Shown: positions 1 to 11,590 of the stretch, piece by piece | How the letters are laid out: each line of letters opens with the position of its first letter | How positions within the stretch are numbered: position 1 is the first letter of the stretch | NCBI RefSeq assembly: GCF_026151205.1 | Contig: NC_087073.1 | Coordinates: forward strand, 19,372,837-19,436,836 | Origin: Bolinopsis microptera | Taxonomy: Eukaryota > Ctenophora > Tentaculata > Lobata > Bolinopsidae | Reading direction: 5' to 3' | Length of the DNA: 64,000 nt | The notes under the pieces: model-generated | The model's input: only the letters and a program-made list of their open reading frames with translations | The model's database searches: none | Told to the model about the DNA's origin: nothing | Position numbers and translations under genes: made by a program

Positions 1-26
1 CATTTCGTTCGTCAGTATTTTGCAAG

Positions 27-1867
27 ATGTTTAATATTATAATTGTCTCCGCCCTGACTTTGTCCTTCATACTGCCTGTGACAAGCGAAGAGTTGACTGC
101 TCTCAAATTCGGAGATGATGGCTACAGTCTAATCTCGTTACAACCTAACATGTCACCACTTACTGACAAGTTTACAGTTTGTCTTTGGTTTAAAAATGTA
201 TTTGCATGACTACAGAGGTGACAATCGTCTGTTTGGAGCATATAAATCCCTTCCTAGTGAGTTCATAACTCCAATGAGAGTATGGACCCACTATTGTGGA
301 ACATGGAGTGTTGCTTCAAGGACGTACCGAGCCTACATCAACGGTAAACTAGCTTACTAGCTGGTTTCCAGATCACAGCCTCTGGAAGAACATTGAAAAC
401 AGGTGGAACTCTGGTGTTGGGAGATTATAGAGATACTGCAGTTTCCGGTCACCACTTTGGTGGTGATATGTTTAGGTTCAACTTCTTCTCCAAAGAGTTA
501 ACTGGGACTGAAGTTGCAGCAATGTCAACAGATGGGCTCTGTACAAAGATCCCTGAGGAGCTGGAACAATACAGGACAATCAGATGGGAGGGTATTGTGA
601 AACTTCCCAGACGTGGAAACGTTCAAGATATCGACAGTGGATGTTCTTTTTAATTGTACTAAACCCAAAGAAGATTCAAGAAAGATATTGTAATTTGATA
701 GAATGTTCTACAGTCACATTGGTATCTGTTACACCAACTTTGAATTCGTGATTGTGGTGTTTGAAGTTTTATTTTATATATTCACTACTTCAGGAGTTTA
801 TCAGTGAAAAAGACACTCTTAGGCTCAGTCTGAACAACACACAAGCAGAACTGCTCAAGTTACAGAAACTGTTTAATTCTAGCCAGGAGGAGTTACGGAC
901 GGTGAAGAGAAATCTCTTATCTACGACAGAGGAACTCAATGGCACTAAGATTAGTCTCGAAGAAACAGCACTCAAATGGAATGAAACAAGAATGAGGCTA
1001 GAGAATACAACCGTAGAATTGAATGAAACTAGGACCAAACTAGATGACGCAACTCTAAAACATTCAGGGTGTACTGTAAGTAGAACGGAACTTTTAAAAA
1101 CCAAATTATTATATTATAGATCTATGAATTTTATACAGGTTCTTTATATAAATGGCAATAAAAACCAATTACATTTTGGTTACTGGGAATCGGCTTGAAA
1201 AACTACAGAAATGTTACAAAACTTTTCAGGAGAGGCTGAATGAGGCGCAGAGAAACTAAAGAAATGTTACAAAACTTTTCAGGAGAGGCTGAATGAGGCG
1301 CAGAGAAATTTTCGCTCAAAAGAAGAGGAACTCAATGAAACAAAAGTTGAACTAAAAAGCACTCGAACTATTTGAAATTAAAGCTGAGCTCGGGGACACA
1401 GAGTTGGAACTGGTTGGAACAAAACTAGAAGTGAAGAATGTCAGTGAGACTAAATGTGCGCTGCAAAAAGGATTCCTGACGAAATGGGACGTCCTGTACT
1501 CTTGTGATTACTACAACAAGACTTTTACCCTCCGGCTATATAGACAGCTACAGACAACGTGGGCCTCCCTTACTCGTAAGAATTAATTCTTTTCATCAAA
1601 TGTCTAGATACTCTGTTACATCCGATTTAATATTCTATAACGTAGGACTATCAAATTTCATGTTTCCTATGAAATTGACTACATAAAAGGGGCTCACATT
1701 TTTCGAGCCCGCCTTATCTACAAACATTTCCTAACAATCAGCATTAGGTATGTCAATATAAAATTCCCACTATTTCAGGCAGAATATTGGGTATGACTAT
1801 CACTGACAATCTCATTGAATTCATCAAAGATATAGATGAAGAAAACAGCTGTGATGATTACTCCTAA
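27..1867 (+). pseudogene. Secreted pentraxin-like / coiled-coil protein, frame-broken
   Basis: The ATG at 27 begins a hydrophobic signal peptide (about residues 1-20, ending TSEE) followed by a pentraxin/LamG-like fold. HYCGTWS near 289 matches most of the pentraxin family signature (H-x-C-x-[ST]-W-x-[ST]). The domain continues through KTGGTLVLGDYRD and FGGDMFRFNFF (393-650). Downstream (794-1070) is a heptad-like, N-glycosylation-rich helical region with repeated LNETR/LNGTK units, then a Cys-containing C-terminus. The last exon is accepted near 1779 and ends EENSCDDYS with a stop at 1865-1867, overlapping an AATAAA at 1868. Translation needs frame changes near 195 and 350, and again between 1500 and 1570; the 1200-1370 region also carries a 53-bp tandem duplication and stops. 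No obvious splice sites explain these shifts, so I call it a pseudogene or a poorly assembled gene. Extracellular lectin-like function is inferred from the family only. Confidence -1.
1208..1308 (+). repeat. 53-bp tandem duplication inside the coiled-coil region
   Basis: The 48-nt stretch at 1208-1255, starting gaaatgttacaaaac, recurs at 1261-1308 with a period of 53 bp. Because 53 is not a multiple of three, the second copy shifts the reading frame of the pentraxin-like gene. It could be a recent slippage event or an assembly error. Confidence -1.
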
Positions 1868-2612
1868 AATAAATTGCGATACGTCGCACTTTGTTCAGTA
1901 TTAAATCTAAAGTAAGCGTGATTTAACGTTACCGAAACTCTTTATAATTTTAATTGAGACACCGTAATTACCAAACATTTTTGTGTCAAACTTTGGGATC
2001 AATAAATTTGAGTACCAAAAATGTTTGCATGAAATTTGGACTTGTTTAGATATGAAGTAATTTTGCTCTTATATTATAATATTAATGATATTTTATCAGT
2101 CTTGGATTATCAAAATCATAAAAGTATCTAAAGATAAAGAAAAAGACAATAGTATCTTATCTCATTTAGATATAGTGTCGAAGGCAGTCAAGGAACTAAT
2201 ACATCGAAGGCAGTGGATGACAAACTGATTAATTTTAGGCATATTGTGGACAAATAATTTTTCTAGGCAGGACTACTCGTTAATTCCCTACAGTATACAC
2301 ATCAAACCACAACCATTGGTCCAATACGCTGACTATCACACAATTTGTTTTGAGGAAATCCTTTTTCCTATATCATTGAGTCTGTTTGATAAACCTGGCC
2401 AGTGGCCAGAGCCCAGAAAACACTATTTATAATTATATCGGATGTATTTCGAGCTCAGCACGCTGAATCGATAAAAGTCAGTTCAAGATGTGATGGCGGC
2501 GAACAACAGCCTATCTACAGAACGTTCGCCCAAACTTTTGATCGCCCAAATTTGTGGGAACTTAGGTTATAGGTAATCAGGGTTCAGGGTATCCTTTACC
2601 CATTTATCTCAC

Positions 2613-2793
2613 CTGAAAGCTTCTGCAACTCTACGATCAAGGTTTTTAGATGGTTTAGGAATGTTATTGAGTGTTTTCTGGATATGGAGCTGTTGTCGTT
2701 GTGTAACGAGTGTTGTTCTCCTCAGCTGGTTTTCCAGGTGGTTCAGTCTGGATTGTAGCAATCTCTCTTCCATCAAGTTGTGATACTTCGGAC
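2613..2793 (-). CDS. Single exon of an unrecognised coiled-coil protein (partial)
   Basis: On the minus strand an open exon lies between an acceptor (cttgtccag, exon start 2793) and a donor (gctttcag/gtgag, exon end 2613). It encodes a charged helical stretch including NLMEERLLQSRLNHLENQLR and ending NLDRRVAEAF. The frame stays open upstream of the acceptor to an ATG at 2872, so an unspliced start there is also possible. I could not find convincing flanking exons. The composition suggests a coiled-coil structural protein, but I do not recognise the family. Confidence -1.
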
Positions 2794-2872
2794 CTGGACA
2801 AGGGTAAATGTCTAGTAATGCCATGCTTACCATATTCAAAAAGGAAGATTTTATACGATAAAGAGGAATCAT

Positions 2873-4640
2873 TCCGTTGTACTTGTAGTTTTTAATTGTA
2901 TTCGTAGACGAATAAAGTATAACGGTATTTCGGTAATTTATCAGGTTTCAACTAGATATTTGCTACTAAAATCTATGATGTAATAATTTAAATTTGACGA
3001 ATGCAGTGATATATCAGATATTGTACCTTTAAGGCTGATGTCCGTTTCCCTGAGATGCACAGTGCAGTGTATGGGTGTCACTGCGTGATACGAGGCGCAA
3101 AATACAGACGGGTTCATTCTTAAAACCAAAACTTCAATATTTAAAAGTCAAAAGGAAGCTTTAATAACCGCAAATAGAACAAAAATCACTCACAGCTACT
3201 TAAAACGTCAATTTTCTCAGCATTGGTGAGCGGCACGTTATTGAAGACGAACTGCTTGATATTGCTGTTTAAACTTACCGATATACGGATCAATTCAGCA
3301 GATATTATAACGTCGTTCGACAGATATTTCAAGCAAGAAAGTTAGGTTAAAACGGACGGCAGAAAGCACTACAACGTTGTGATGAGAAATCACGTCAAAG
3401 ATTATTATTGCTTGTCATGATAATATTGCCCGAGATTAAAGACAGTACCGATACGTGCTAGTGTTTGATGTAATGCGTCTGGTGTCTCTGTACTTGCTCG
3501 TGAATGGTGGTTTTAATAAGTAATTAATGAGTCTGTAAGTAGAAAAGGTCGGGTGAATTGGAGTCGTGTGATAGTGTGATGTGTGCACGACATCAAGACG
3601 ATGGGTAATTACATGGAGTAATCTGCCCTGGTATATAGTGGGATAGAGAGTAAAGATAAGATAGAGTAAAGATAAGATAGAGTAAAGATAAGATAGAGTA
3701 AAGATAAGATAGAGTAAAGATAGGATAGAGTAAAGATAAGATAGAGTAAAGATAAGATCTACACAAAAACAGGTATGTTCGTCATGTAATTTTGTCATTA
3801 GGATTCATCTGGTAATTATGCAGACGGAATGTCAAATTTTAAAAATGCTTGTAATTAGAGCTTGTTTTTAACTATGATCTTAGTGGCAATTGTCTCGGGT
3901 GGCATATTTTAATTCTTATCTTATCTTATCTTATGAGGATTCGTTGCGACGCAACAAGGCCATCGAATGAGTCGACCACCTTTGTTATTTTACTTCGGCA
4001 TTACCTGCATTACAATGTAAACCAGCACGTTCAAGGAAGAGCTTTACAAGAAGCCGAAGGATCGTTCCTAAGGCCAGCGACGGTTAAGGCACTTTTTAAG
4101 AATTGAAACTTTTGATTTGAAAGGTGCCAGGTAAGTCAGAATTCTTAAATAAATCAAGTCAAATGTCAGGTTGTATTTACACAGCAAATGAAACTACATT
4201 CAACATTCCATAAGTCAAAATACACTGTCGTATTCATTAGGGACCTTAATCTGCGTATCAAACTTTATCTTACTTATTAGATTTATTAACAGGAAAAGGT
4301 TCCCTTGAATCCTTCACTTTCCTTTAATCCTTCACTTTCCTTTAATCTTTCACTTCCATTCAATCTTTCACCTCAGTTTGATCTGCTTATTTTTGCAGAT
4401 ATGAAAATTAACAAAATATATCGTCGAACATAGCAACTGCAAATGAACTAAATGACAAACATTTTTCTAAATATTCAAATATAAATGAGCTATAATCCAG
4501 AGTTTGAGTCAGTGAAACGCCTTTGAGCCAGTGGCTGACATCTCTTTTGTAACTGGACTCCTGTTAAGAATTTGCCACATTTCTATCGTAAATATTATTC
4601 AAGTGAGCCATTAATCTAGATACAATTGCTGCTAAATCCC
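2873..4640. other. Non-genic stretch with simple repeats
   Basis: No gene is supported here. It holds the 16-bp array at 3642-3758, a short TTATC microsatellite near 3917-3935, and about three imperfect 17-18-bp copies of a CTTTCACTT-containing unit near 4300-4375. The apparent minus ORF at 3436-3798 is a read-through of the 16-bp repeat. Confidence -1.
3642..3758. repeat. 16-bp tandem repeat, about 7 copies
   Basis: The unit gatagagtaaagataa is repeated about seven times with one A-to-G variant near 3723. It is a low-complexity minisatellite with no sign of function. Confidence -1.
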
Positions 4641-4643
4641 AAT

Positions 4644-4787
4644 CACGTGGCGGTGACGTCATGTGGTGGTGACGTCATGTGGTGGTGACGTCATGTGGCG
4701 GTGACGTCATGCGGTGGTGACGTCATGTGGTGGAGACGTCATGTGGTGGTGACGTCATGTGGTGGTGACGTCATGTGGTGGTGACGT
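4644..4787. promoter_or_regulatory. 16-bp array carrying CRE palindromes (TGACGTCA)
   Basis: Nine copies of a 16-bp unit, gtggtggtgacgtcat, run in register. Seven carry the exact palindrome TGACGTCA (4654, 4670, 4686, 4702, 4718, 4750, 4766). One is AGACGTCA (4734) and the last is TGACGTTG (4782). The first copy overlaps a CACGTG E-box at 4644-4649. TGACGTCA is the consensus site of CREB/ATF bZIP factors. The array lies just beyond the 3' side of the RasGAP gene, and whether it drives anything is unknown. Confidence -1.
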
Positions 4788-5100
4788 TGTTGTTATTGTT
4801 GTCTCCACCATGTGCTACCTCTATAAGGTTTAGAACACTGAGAAGTCGGTTAATCGCTGGTTTATTCGGAGTAGTTTCTGAGTTCTCTTCACTTTCCAAC
4901 CCTGAAATTGTTTTTATTGTCTGCTTAATACACTGCATCTATAAAGTCAATTCGGCGAGTTTATTTGGCTTGATTTAATCTAATTTTGTATGGCTCTGCG
5001 GATATGATTGAGTTCATTTTTGATTATACGACACTCTTTTGACACTCTTTTGACACTCTTTTGGCAAAATAATTCACCTAGATATTACATATCAAAGAAA

Positions 5101-5179
5101 TTACTTACCAAGCCAAATAGACTGTCGCCACTGTACTCAAAACAAATGATACAATAACGCCTTGAACCACACTAAGCAT
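5101..5179 (-). other. Candidate short exon encoding one membrane helix
   Basis: On the minus strand an ATG at 5179 opens a short peptide, MLSVVQGVIVSFVLSTVATV..., that is almost wholly hydrophobic and ends at TGG TAA. The same point also reads as a donor (cttg/gtaagtaa). A possible acceptor (cctag) lies about 8 nt upstream of the ATG. It could be a C-terminal anchor exon of the neighbouring RasGAP or part of another gene. The splice phase does not fit the preceding candidate exon, so this is weak. Confidence -1.
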
Positions 5180-5361
5180 GTTAACCCCTAGGAAAATTCC
5201 AGTGGTAAAGACTTCAACATTTTGAAATGTTCACATGAAAAGTGCAAAATTTGTATTATCAACTAATTCATGTGCGAGGTATTTTACAAGGTTTATTCAT
5301 GTGTGCATTCCTGCAGCTGCCAACCCAAAAAGAACGCCCACGTAAGATACATTTTACAGAC

Positions 5362-5864
5362 CTTGAAGTTCAGTGATAGCAGGTGGAGGGGAGTCCAAAG
5401 ATAGGCTCTTTCTGGGAGATAGAGGCTGATGTTTTGGGTTTCCTTGATCTCCATAGATAAGGACTTTGGAGAAAGGTGTTCAGGACTGTGCAGTGACATG
5501 CTCTGGGCTCGGGACCGATTCTGAGAGTTGTTGAGTTGTAAATATCTAGGCCACACATTTGTTTTGACGCAAACACGTGATGTCAAACACTATTTCCATT
5601 GCCAATATCTACAAATATGACATCTAAATTAATATACACTTTCCTAGCACTACCTCACTTAGCACTTACTAGATTTGTTTTCTTTGATTTCTTGAGAACA
5701 GCTCTGCGATTGACGACAGACTTAAAGTGTCTGGTTTTAAAGGGCTCCTGTCCTCCCAAGTTCTCAACATCTCCCATATCAGCTGTTGATAGGAATGAGA
5801 AGGATTGTCGGAGTCGCTCCGCTTTCAGATACTTCGTCCTTGGGTCACATATGTTAAGATCAAC
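5362..5864 (-). CDS. Two candidate extra 3' exons of the RasGAP gene
   Basis: Downstream of the RasGAP stop two further phase-0 minus-strand exons look real. One is 5864-5670, from acceptor gaacgccag to donor aaatcta/gtaagt, 65 codons rich in Lys/Arg (KYLKAERLRQSFSF). The other is 5520-5362, from acceptor caactctcag to donor ttcaag/gtctgt, 53 codons including SPEHLSPKSLSME. They can be joined to exon 10 through a weak internal donor at 5936, giving a longer C-terminal tail. An alternative is that they belong to a separate minus-strand gene. Confidence -1.
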
Positions 5865-5917
5865 CTGGCGTTCTGTTGATTTATTAAACTTAGTTGCTCA
5901 AATGCAAATGAATACAA

Positions 5918-8900
5918 CTAGCGGCTAGTAAAAACTGAGATGAACGATGTTGAAAAACAGCCCAAAAACCTGAGGCAGTCTTTAGCGTTATAGAGTTGCG
6001 AGAAAATAGTTTGAATTTCAGCATCTGAGTTTAGAGGGTCTCTCCAATCACCCAGTACAATAGATCTGTGTGTCTTGCTACAACCTTGATCTGTTAAATA
6101 TACGACACATTATTTATCATTCAACAAAAACAAAAGGTTTTAGATCGTATATCTGGAAAATTTTGCCATGATATGTCTCTGCCTATATTTCTTCACTTCA
6201 AATGAAGGCTTGCCTCACTTACCAATAAGCGACCGAGCGGTGCAGCAGGACCATCTCTTACACTTGTAGGCTCCAGGATGGTAAAACTTGAGAGTCTTTG
6301 TGTTCTTTGAACAGGTCTTGCGGAGTGAGGATATCCACTCAGTTACCTCGTTCAATGTCTACAGAGGATTACTTTATATTATTGTATTTGTGACCAATAT
6401 TATTGAAATATCATCAAATTTTGTTTTAATAAATAACAATAAAGGTGTACTTAAAATATACAACCCACCGAACCTTGAGTTTCATGTACAGAACAGAAGG
6501 ACGCTCGTTATTCTTGGATATCAGTATCTGTAGTATGTGTTTGTGTCCGAACACGTACTTATCCACTCTTTCCACCGAGGTGATATCACTGATAGCTATC
6601 AACTTAGTGCACCCTAGTGACTGTCCCTGGAGATGTTGCATTAAGCGGGTCTTTTCAAATGGGGGCTGCTTCACGATTACATCCTTTGCAAAGTTTTCAT
6701 CCTTATATGTTATGATTGGTGGCTTTTATTTCTTATTTGTACGCTCAAGCCTATTTTATATGACCTGATTCATACCCAACGAGCTTCCGTGATTATACTA
6801 CGCCCTTATCTTTCTTTAGCAAAAAATACAACTTGCACGAAATTTATCAAAAATTCATAGTTATGAGAAATTATCTTAATCTGATAAAAACATGAAATTG
6901 GACGGCTTCCAAAAGCTGAAAAATCAGAAACTTGAGCTAAACTTACCGAAGATGCTTTAGAACCGTAGCTAAGTGCTGCGAAAGACAGAGAGAAGAAGCG
7001 TTTCTTGAATACTCGGACTGTTTGGGATTGTCCGAGACTAATCCGGTATTTCTCAGCCCACCCACTTTGTATTATCGTGGTGTGGGAGAAGAGATGTTGG
7101 GAGGTAGGGGTCGCTATCTTGGCGGGAGGGCTGCTGCCTGATAAATAGGCAATTGTTAACAACAAATATTATCTTGTTATCGTAATTTCAGTTATGAATT
7201 GTTGTATTGATAAGCTTAGTTAGGTACCCTCTTTAGAATTAGAGACACTACGATCCAATAAAGCCCGTTTGATTGGCAAAATATCGAGGGACCATCCTTA
7301 GATTGAATTTTGGAGCCAATGACCGAATATCTACAATATAAAATTAAAGTACTCAGTAAAATAAAATATCATGATTAAGTCTGTCAGCCATCCTGCAGTA
7401 TTATTATAAAGATGATGTAATTTCGCCGCCACAATTTCAAAATTTCAAAATACTACAAATCCTGTCAGGCAACCATTAGCAGCTCCAATCTTACATTAGC
7501 AGCTCCAATCTTACATTAGCAGCTCCAATCTTACATTAGCAGCTCCAATCTTACATTAGCAGCTCCAATCTTACATTAGCAGCTCCAATCTTACATTAGC
7601 AGCTCCAATCTTACATTAGCAGCTCCAATCTTACATTAGCAGCTCCAATCTTACATTAGCAGCTCCAATCTTACATTAGCAGCTCCAATCTTACATTATC
7701 AGCTCCAATATTACATTAGCAGCTCCAATCTTACATTAGCAGCTCCAATCTTACATTAGCAGCTCCAATCTTACATTAGCAGCTCCAATCTTACATTTGT
7801 AGATGGTCACAAGATTGCTGATAAAGTGTCGAACGTTGTCTGTTTGCCTTTCTACAAAAGGGAGGAGGGGGAGCATGAAACTCTCCTTACACGGCTGAGC
7901 GCACATGTTACCTATCTGCTGCATCGCCTGAAACATATCAGAAGATAAAACACTACCAGAAATTAATAACAAGCAATTGCACAAAGTTTATTCCATTTAA
8001 GATAATAATAACGTATTTCGTTTGATCCATCCGTACAGAATAGTTGGGGGTAACCTATCATTATCTAACCTTAGCACAGAGCATAAGAGTACGAGATATT
8101 CTCATGTTAGGGTGATTGCTGTTTAGGTAGAACAGTTTAGGGTTCATTATTGCGGGAACGAAGAATCTCAGAAACACAAAACTGCTCACTGCCATATACT
8201 GTAGGTCCTGATGGTTGTAATGGGGATACATGTTTAGAATTCATTCTGGTGAAATCTATGTTTCATATCGAAGAATGAAATCGCGATTTAAAATAAAAAG
8301 TGCGAGTCAAAAGTCGAGATGATTTTGCCAGGTTTGATTTATCGTAAGAAAATATCTTAGACTTACTGGATTTTCTGGGAATGTTCTATGAACAAGGTCA
8401 AATATCATGGCGCAAACTTTGCGAATACCAAAAGGACTAGCAGTCTTTGACTGCATTATACTGTTCACTATTTCCATCAGATACAGATTTATCTGTTTCG
8501 TACTCTGCTTCACTATCGCCTCTTTATTCAGTATCCTGAAAGCCTGAAGTTAGTAAAATCCGCTTTTATTTGGGGTAGCCATCAAAGACACATCTTCTTA
8601 AAACCAATTTAGAGCAATAATCTTTATTAAAAAGAGGCAATATTGGAGTTACCTCAAATAGAAACTATCGCTCCATAAATACGACTCGACCTCAAAAAGC
8701 AGATCCCAATATAGTCTAAACGGTAGATATTGTCATTAAAACAGGCCGAGGCCCGAGAGGCCCGAAAGGTCAGTCGCAAACTGCCAAATGATGCTCTATA
8801 TATTCAATACCTACCCGTACTTTTTAGTTATCCTCGACTTGTCCATTTCGCAATACTTGTTCTCCTTGTAGATAAGCTTTATTGTCTTGCCCAGCACATT

Positions 8901-10450
8901 TTGTAGGTATAGTGTACCCGTTATCTTCATATACTGGTCCATACATTTGGAGGCCAGGGTGTTCTCTGAAAATGTAATAGTACAGGACGTGTTGTACAGC
9001 ATCATGGACTGATGTGCAATTGGTGTAAAATAGTAAACCTGTTACATCCAATATACGAGAAGTAGTCAGTCGTCATCATGCACACTCTTATATTATCATT
9101 AGCTTACAATTCGTCAGCTTTTTGAAGGTCACGACCTTTTGATGGTCACGACTCGCGAAATGTAAACTCGTTTTTAAATCCGTTGAATTTGTTGTTCAGT
9201 TGATGTCATTTGCAAGCAGGCTGACCCGTGTATGAACTATGAATCTTACCTCTGAAAATAGTCTCAGGAGTAGATTTCTTAGCCTCAAGAGTGAACAACA
9301 TGCTCAGGAGCCCCTCTATCTTTCCCTTTCCAAGGAATATCCTGACCAACATGTAGGCCATCTCCATTCTGTCCGTCATGGCTTCCTCCAACAAAGCTAG
9401 CGGAGTAATCCCTGTTCTGGGTATTCCGTTGGTAAAGTTATCCACCTGGAGGATATTCATTAAATTGTGGATATTGTTATATTTTTGTAGGGTAGCTATT
9501 TTTGTACTTTTGTGAATTGATACTTTAGAAAGTAAAACCGAACTTTTCCTAATCCAAACCTCCTCAATAAGTAAGTCAATAAGTGGTTGATAAACTAGGG
9601 AAGGTAGGATGGATGCCGTGACATATCTTATTTTCATTCTTATTGACCCGGCAGCTTGGTGCCCTATAAAGTCTCTCGGTTTCAACCAGAACCACTGATT
9701 ATACTCCAGTTTCTTCTCAATTCTCTTCAAACTAAACGTGATCTCCCCCATGAACTCATCCTTCCCCACAATGTCCCTGTCCCAGAGGGTCAACCGAACT
9801 ATCTGGTCTGCAGTATCAGCAGGAACAGGTAAAGTGGTCATCGCATTCCACCTAGGGAACCGGGTCTGTTTCCTTATCTCCGTCTGATACGAGTTTGATC
9901 CGAGAGTTAATATCCCGTATGGATCGGAAGACCCTGTTTTGTCCTTGGCTGCCAGGTCTCTCGCTTCTGCGATTTTAACATCAAGTTTCGTCTCAGATAG
10001 CTTGAACTCAAGTCTCACCTCGCCTGTCACCTCAGAATCCTTAGTCACCTTCTGAAGAGCAAACCAGCGCTCATCCCCAATATTATAGTCTCTCACCATC
10101 TCCTTTTTCGTCAGAGTCACCTTCCCAATGACGTCATCATACCTCAAATCCTCGTCGTACACGTAAACAGAGAGCGCGAAGAAGTTGCGCTGCACGTGCA
10201 GCGTGTACTCCTCCCCCCAGAAGGGGGACAGGGTCCGGTATATGGTCATTGTCCGTAACACTGTCTGGCCGTCCACCTTGACTACACAATACGGGTCTGA
10301 TGATTTACTCAACGTGTCCATTATGGGAAAGTTTTTGCCCTCCGCTATTTTGAGGAATATGGTTGTTTTGGTGTTGTCACTTTCGAATTCATCGTCTGAA
10401 TCGTTCATAGAACTTGCTACTGCTTCCATCAGCCGGTCATTAGTTTTCAT
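5918..10450 (-). CDS. RASA4: Ras GTPase-activating protein, RASA4/RASAL1 type (C2-C2-RasGAP-PH-Btk)
   Basis: Ten minus-strand exons join in phase: 10450-9560, 9445-9250, 8965-8821, 8535-8367, 8207-8070, 7927-7795, 7137-6947, 6701-6474, 6358-6223 and 6090-5918, giving 799 aa, close to the vertebrate RASA4 length. Order: two C2 domains (about residues 28-290; SSDPYC and TGSSDPYG Ca-binding loops), the RasGAP domain with the arginine-finger motif FR-ENTLASK spanning the exon 2/3 junction and FLRFFVPAIMNPKLF in exon 5, a PH domain (exons 7-9), and a Btk zinc motif (YHPGAYKCKRWSCC ... DQGC). The family accelerates Ras/Rap GTP hydrolysis at the plasma membrane after Ca2+-driven C2 binding. The ATG lies 4 nt after a strong acceptor (attcttgcag), implying an upstream exon or trans-splicing. 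Exon 6 ends exactly at the 20-bp repeat array. Exon boundaries are inferred from phase and GT-AG sites; the C-terminal end may be longer. Confidence -1.
7478..7797. repeat. 20-bp minisatellite, 16 copies, starting at an intron 5' splice site
   Basis: The unit agcagctccaatcttacatt is repeated 16 times, almost perfectly; two substitutions lie near 7699 and 7710. On the minus (coding) strand each unit reads gtaagattggagctgctaat. The RasGAP exon 6 ends at 7795 in AAAT/GTAAGATTGG, so the true 5' splice site is the first repeat unit and every later unit offers the same AAT/GTAAGA sequence. Each unit also holds a branch-point-like CTAAT. Confidence -1.
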
Positions 10451-11584
10451 CAGGCTGCAAGAATAATGTGAGATTTTAATTAGTTTATGGGTATCTTTCT
10501 ACTTATAAAAATTGTAAAGTAACCTAAAGTAAGTATTGTAGGGAGCATCACAGCTCTCGACAGACAAAGTGAAACAAGGTGAATAATAATAATTGAAAAA
10601 CTGTTCAGAAATAAATTATTAACCATATTAACTATTATTGACCATATTATTAACCATATGAACTAAATTAATAAACTACTGTAACTATGTTTAACTATTA
10701 TTAAATATTTTAAAAAAAAGTTTATTTAAAGTTTGTCTAAACCCTACAGATATATACAAAATGATAGCGAATTATTGTCGGTTAAAGCAATAATTGAGTT
10801 GCTTATCCTGCCAAATAGTTTTGGTGACTTTATCAAAAGGCAAACTTGACCTGTGGTGCCTGATTTGATTCTAGGAAAATGCCATTCATTTCCATGGTGC
10901 TACTAAGTAATGGAATAGACGAATTGAGAATTATTGAGGCATCCCGGGTCTTAAATACTGGTGTGCCCAATTCATCTTAATACCAAGGTCCAATTTTTGC
11001 CGTTTAATAACTGTCAAAATTTGATCGAATGCAAAGAATTCAATTTCGCTGATATTGCTTTTTCAATATGTCCCTGGAATGAGCCCCAATATTTTCCTGG
11101 TACCAGAAGTATTTCCATTTGTTCTGCATGATATTTGATATTGGGCCCAGGAATTTGTTACTCAGTTAGGACTACGTATATTACCGTTATTAAGGATTAA
11201 TTTTATAGTGTCACTGCCTTCCAAGGAACACTTCCCCACGTCACGGTGACGTTACGTCACCACTCGCTTAATAATCCCACGAAAAGGCTATGGTCAGGAA
11301 GGGGGGAATGAAATGCGGTGGGATTTGAGTTTATAAATCTATTCTATAAATAGATACATTATTACAAAGCATTTCACATTGTCACAAGACACAGTACCGC
11401 GGACTTTTAATTAACCATTTTCTGGAGATTGATACCAGTACCAGTACCATAGACCAGTCCTGCTGGAGCTTGTTCGTGGAAAATCAGCTATTCTTAAGGA
11501 TGCAACATTATGGGGAAATTGTTTAGATGGACAATTTAGAATATTGTGACCAATCACATATATATAATATATATATTTTATATC
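10451..11584. other. Upstream region of the RasGAP gene, no gene seen
   Basis: The region is AT-rich with no convincing exon. An acceptor (attcttgcag) directly before the RasGAP ATG implies either a non-coding first exon here on the minus strand or trans-splicing. Short direct repeats such as ttaaccatat occur near 10618-10660. Confidence -1.
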
Positions 11585-11590
11585 AATCAA

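Noticed and set aside
3436-3798. 120-aa minus ORF
   Set aside because: It consists mostly of translation of the 16-bp simple repeat, with no splice sites or domain.
4775-4978. Plus ORF after the CRE array
   Set aside because: Short, starts within the repeat, and has no start context, domain or splice sites.
7478-7797. CRISPR-like regular repeats
   Set aside because: The 20-bp units are head to tail with no spacers, in an animal gene intron.
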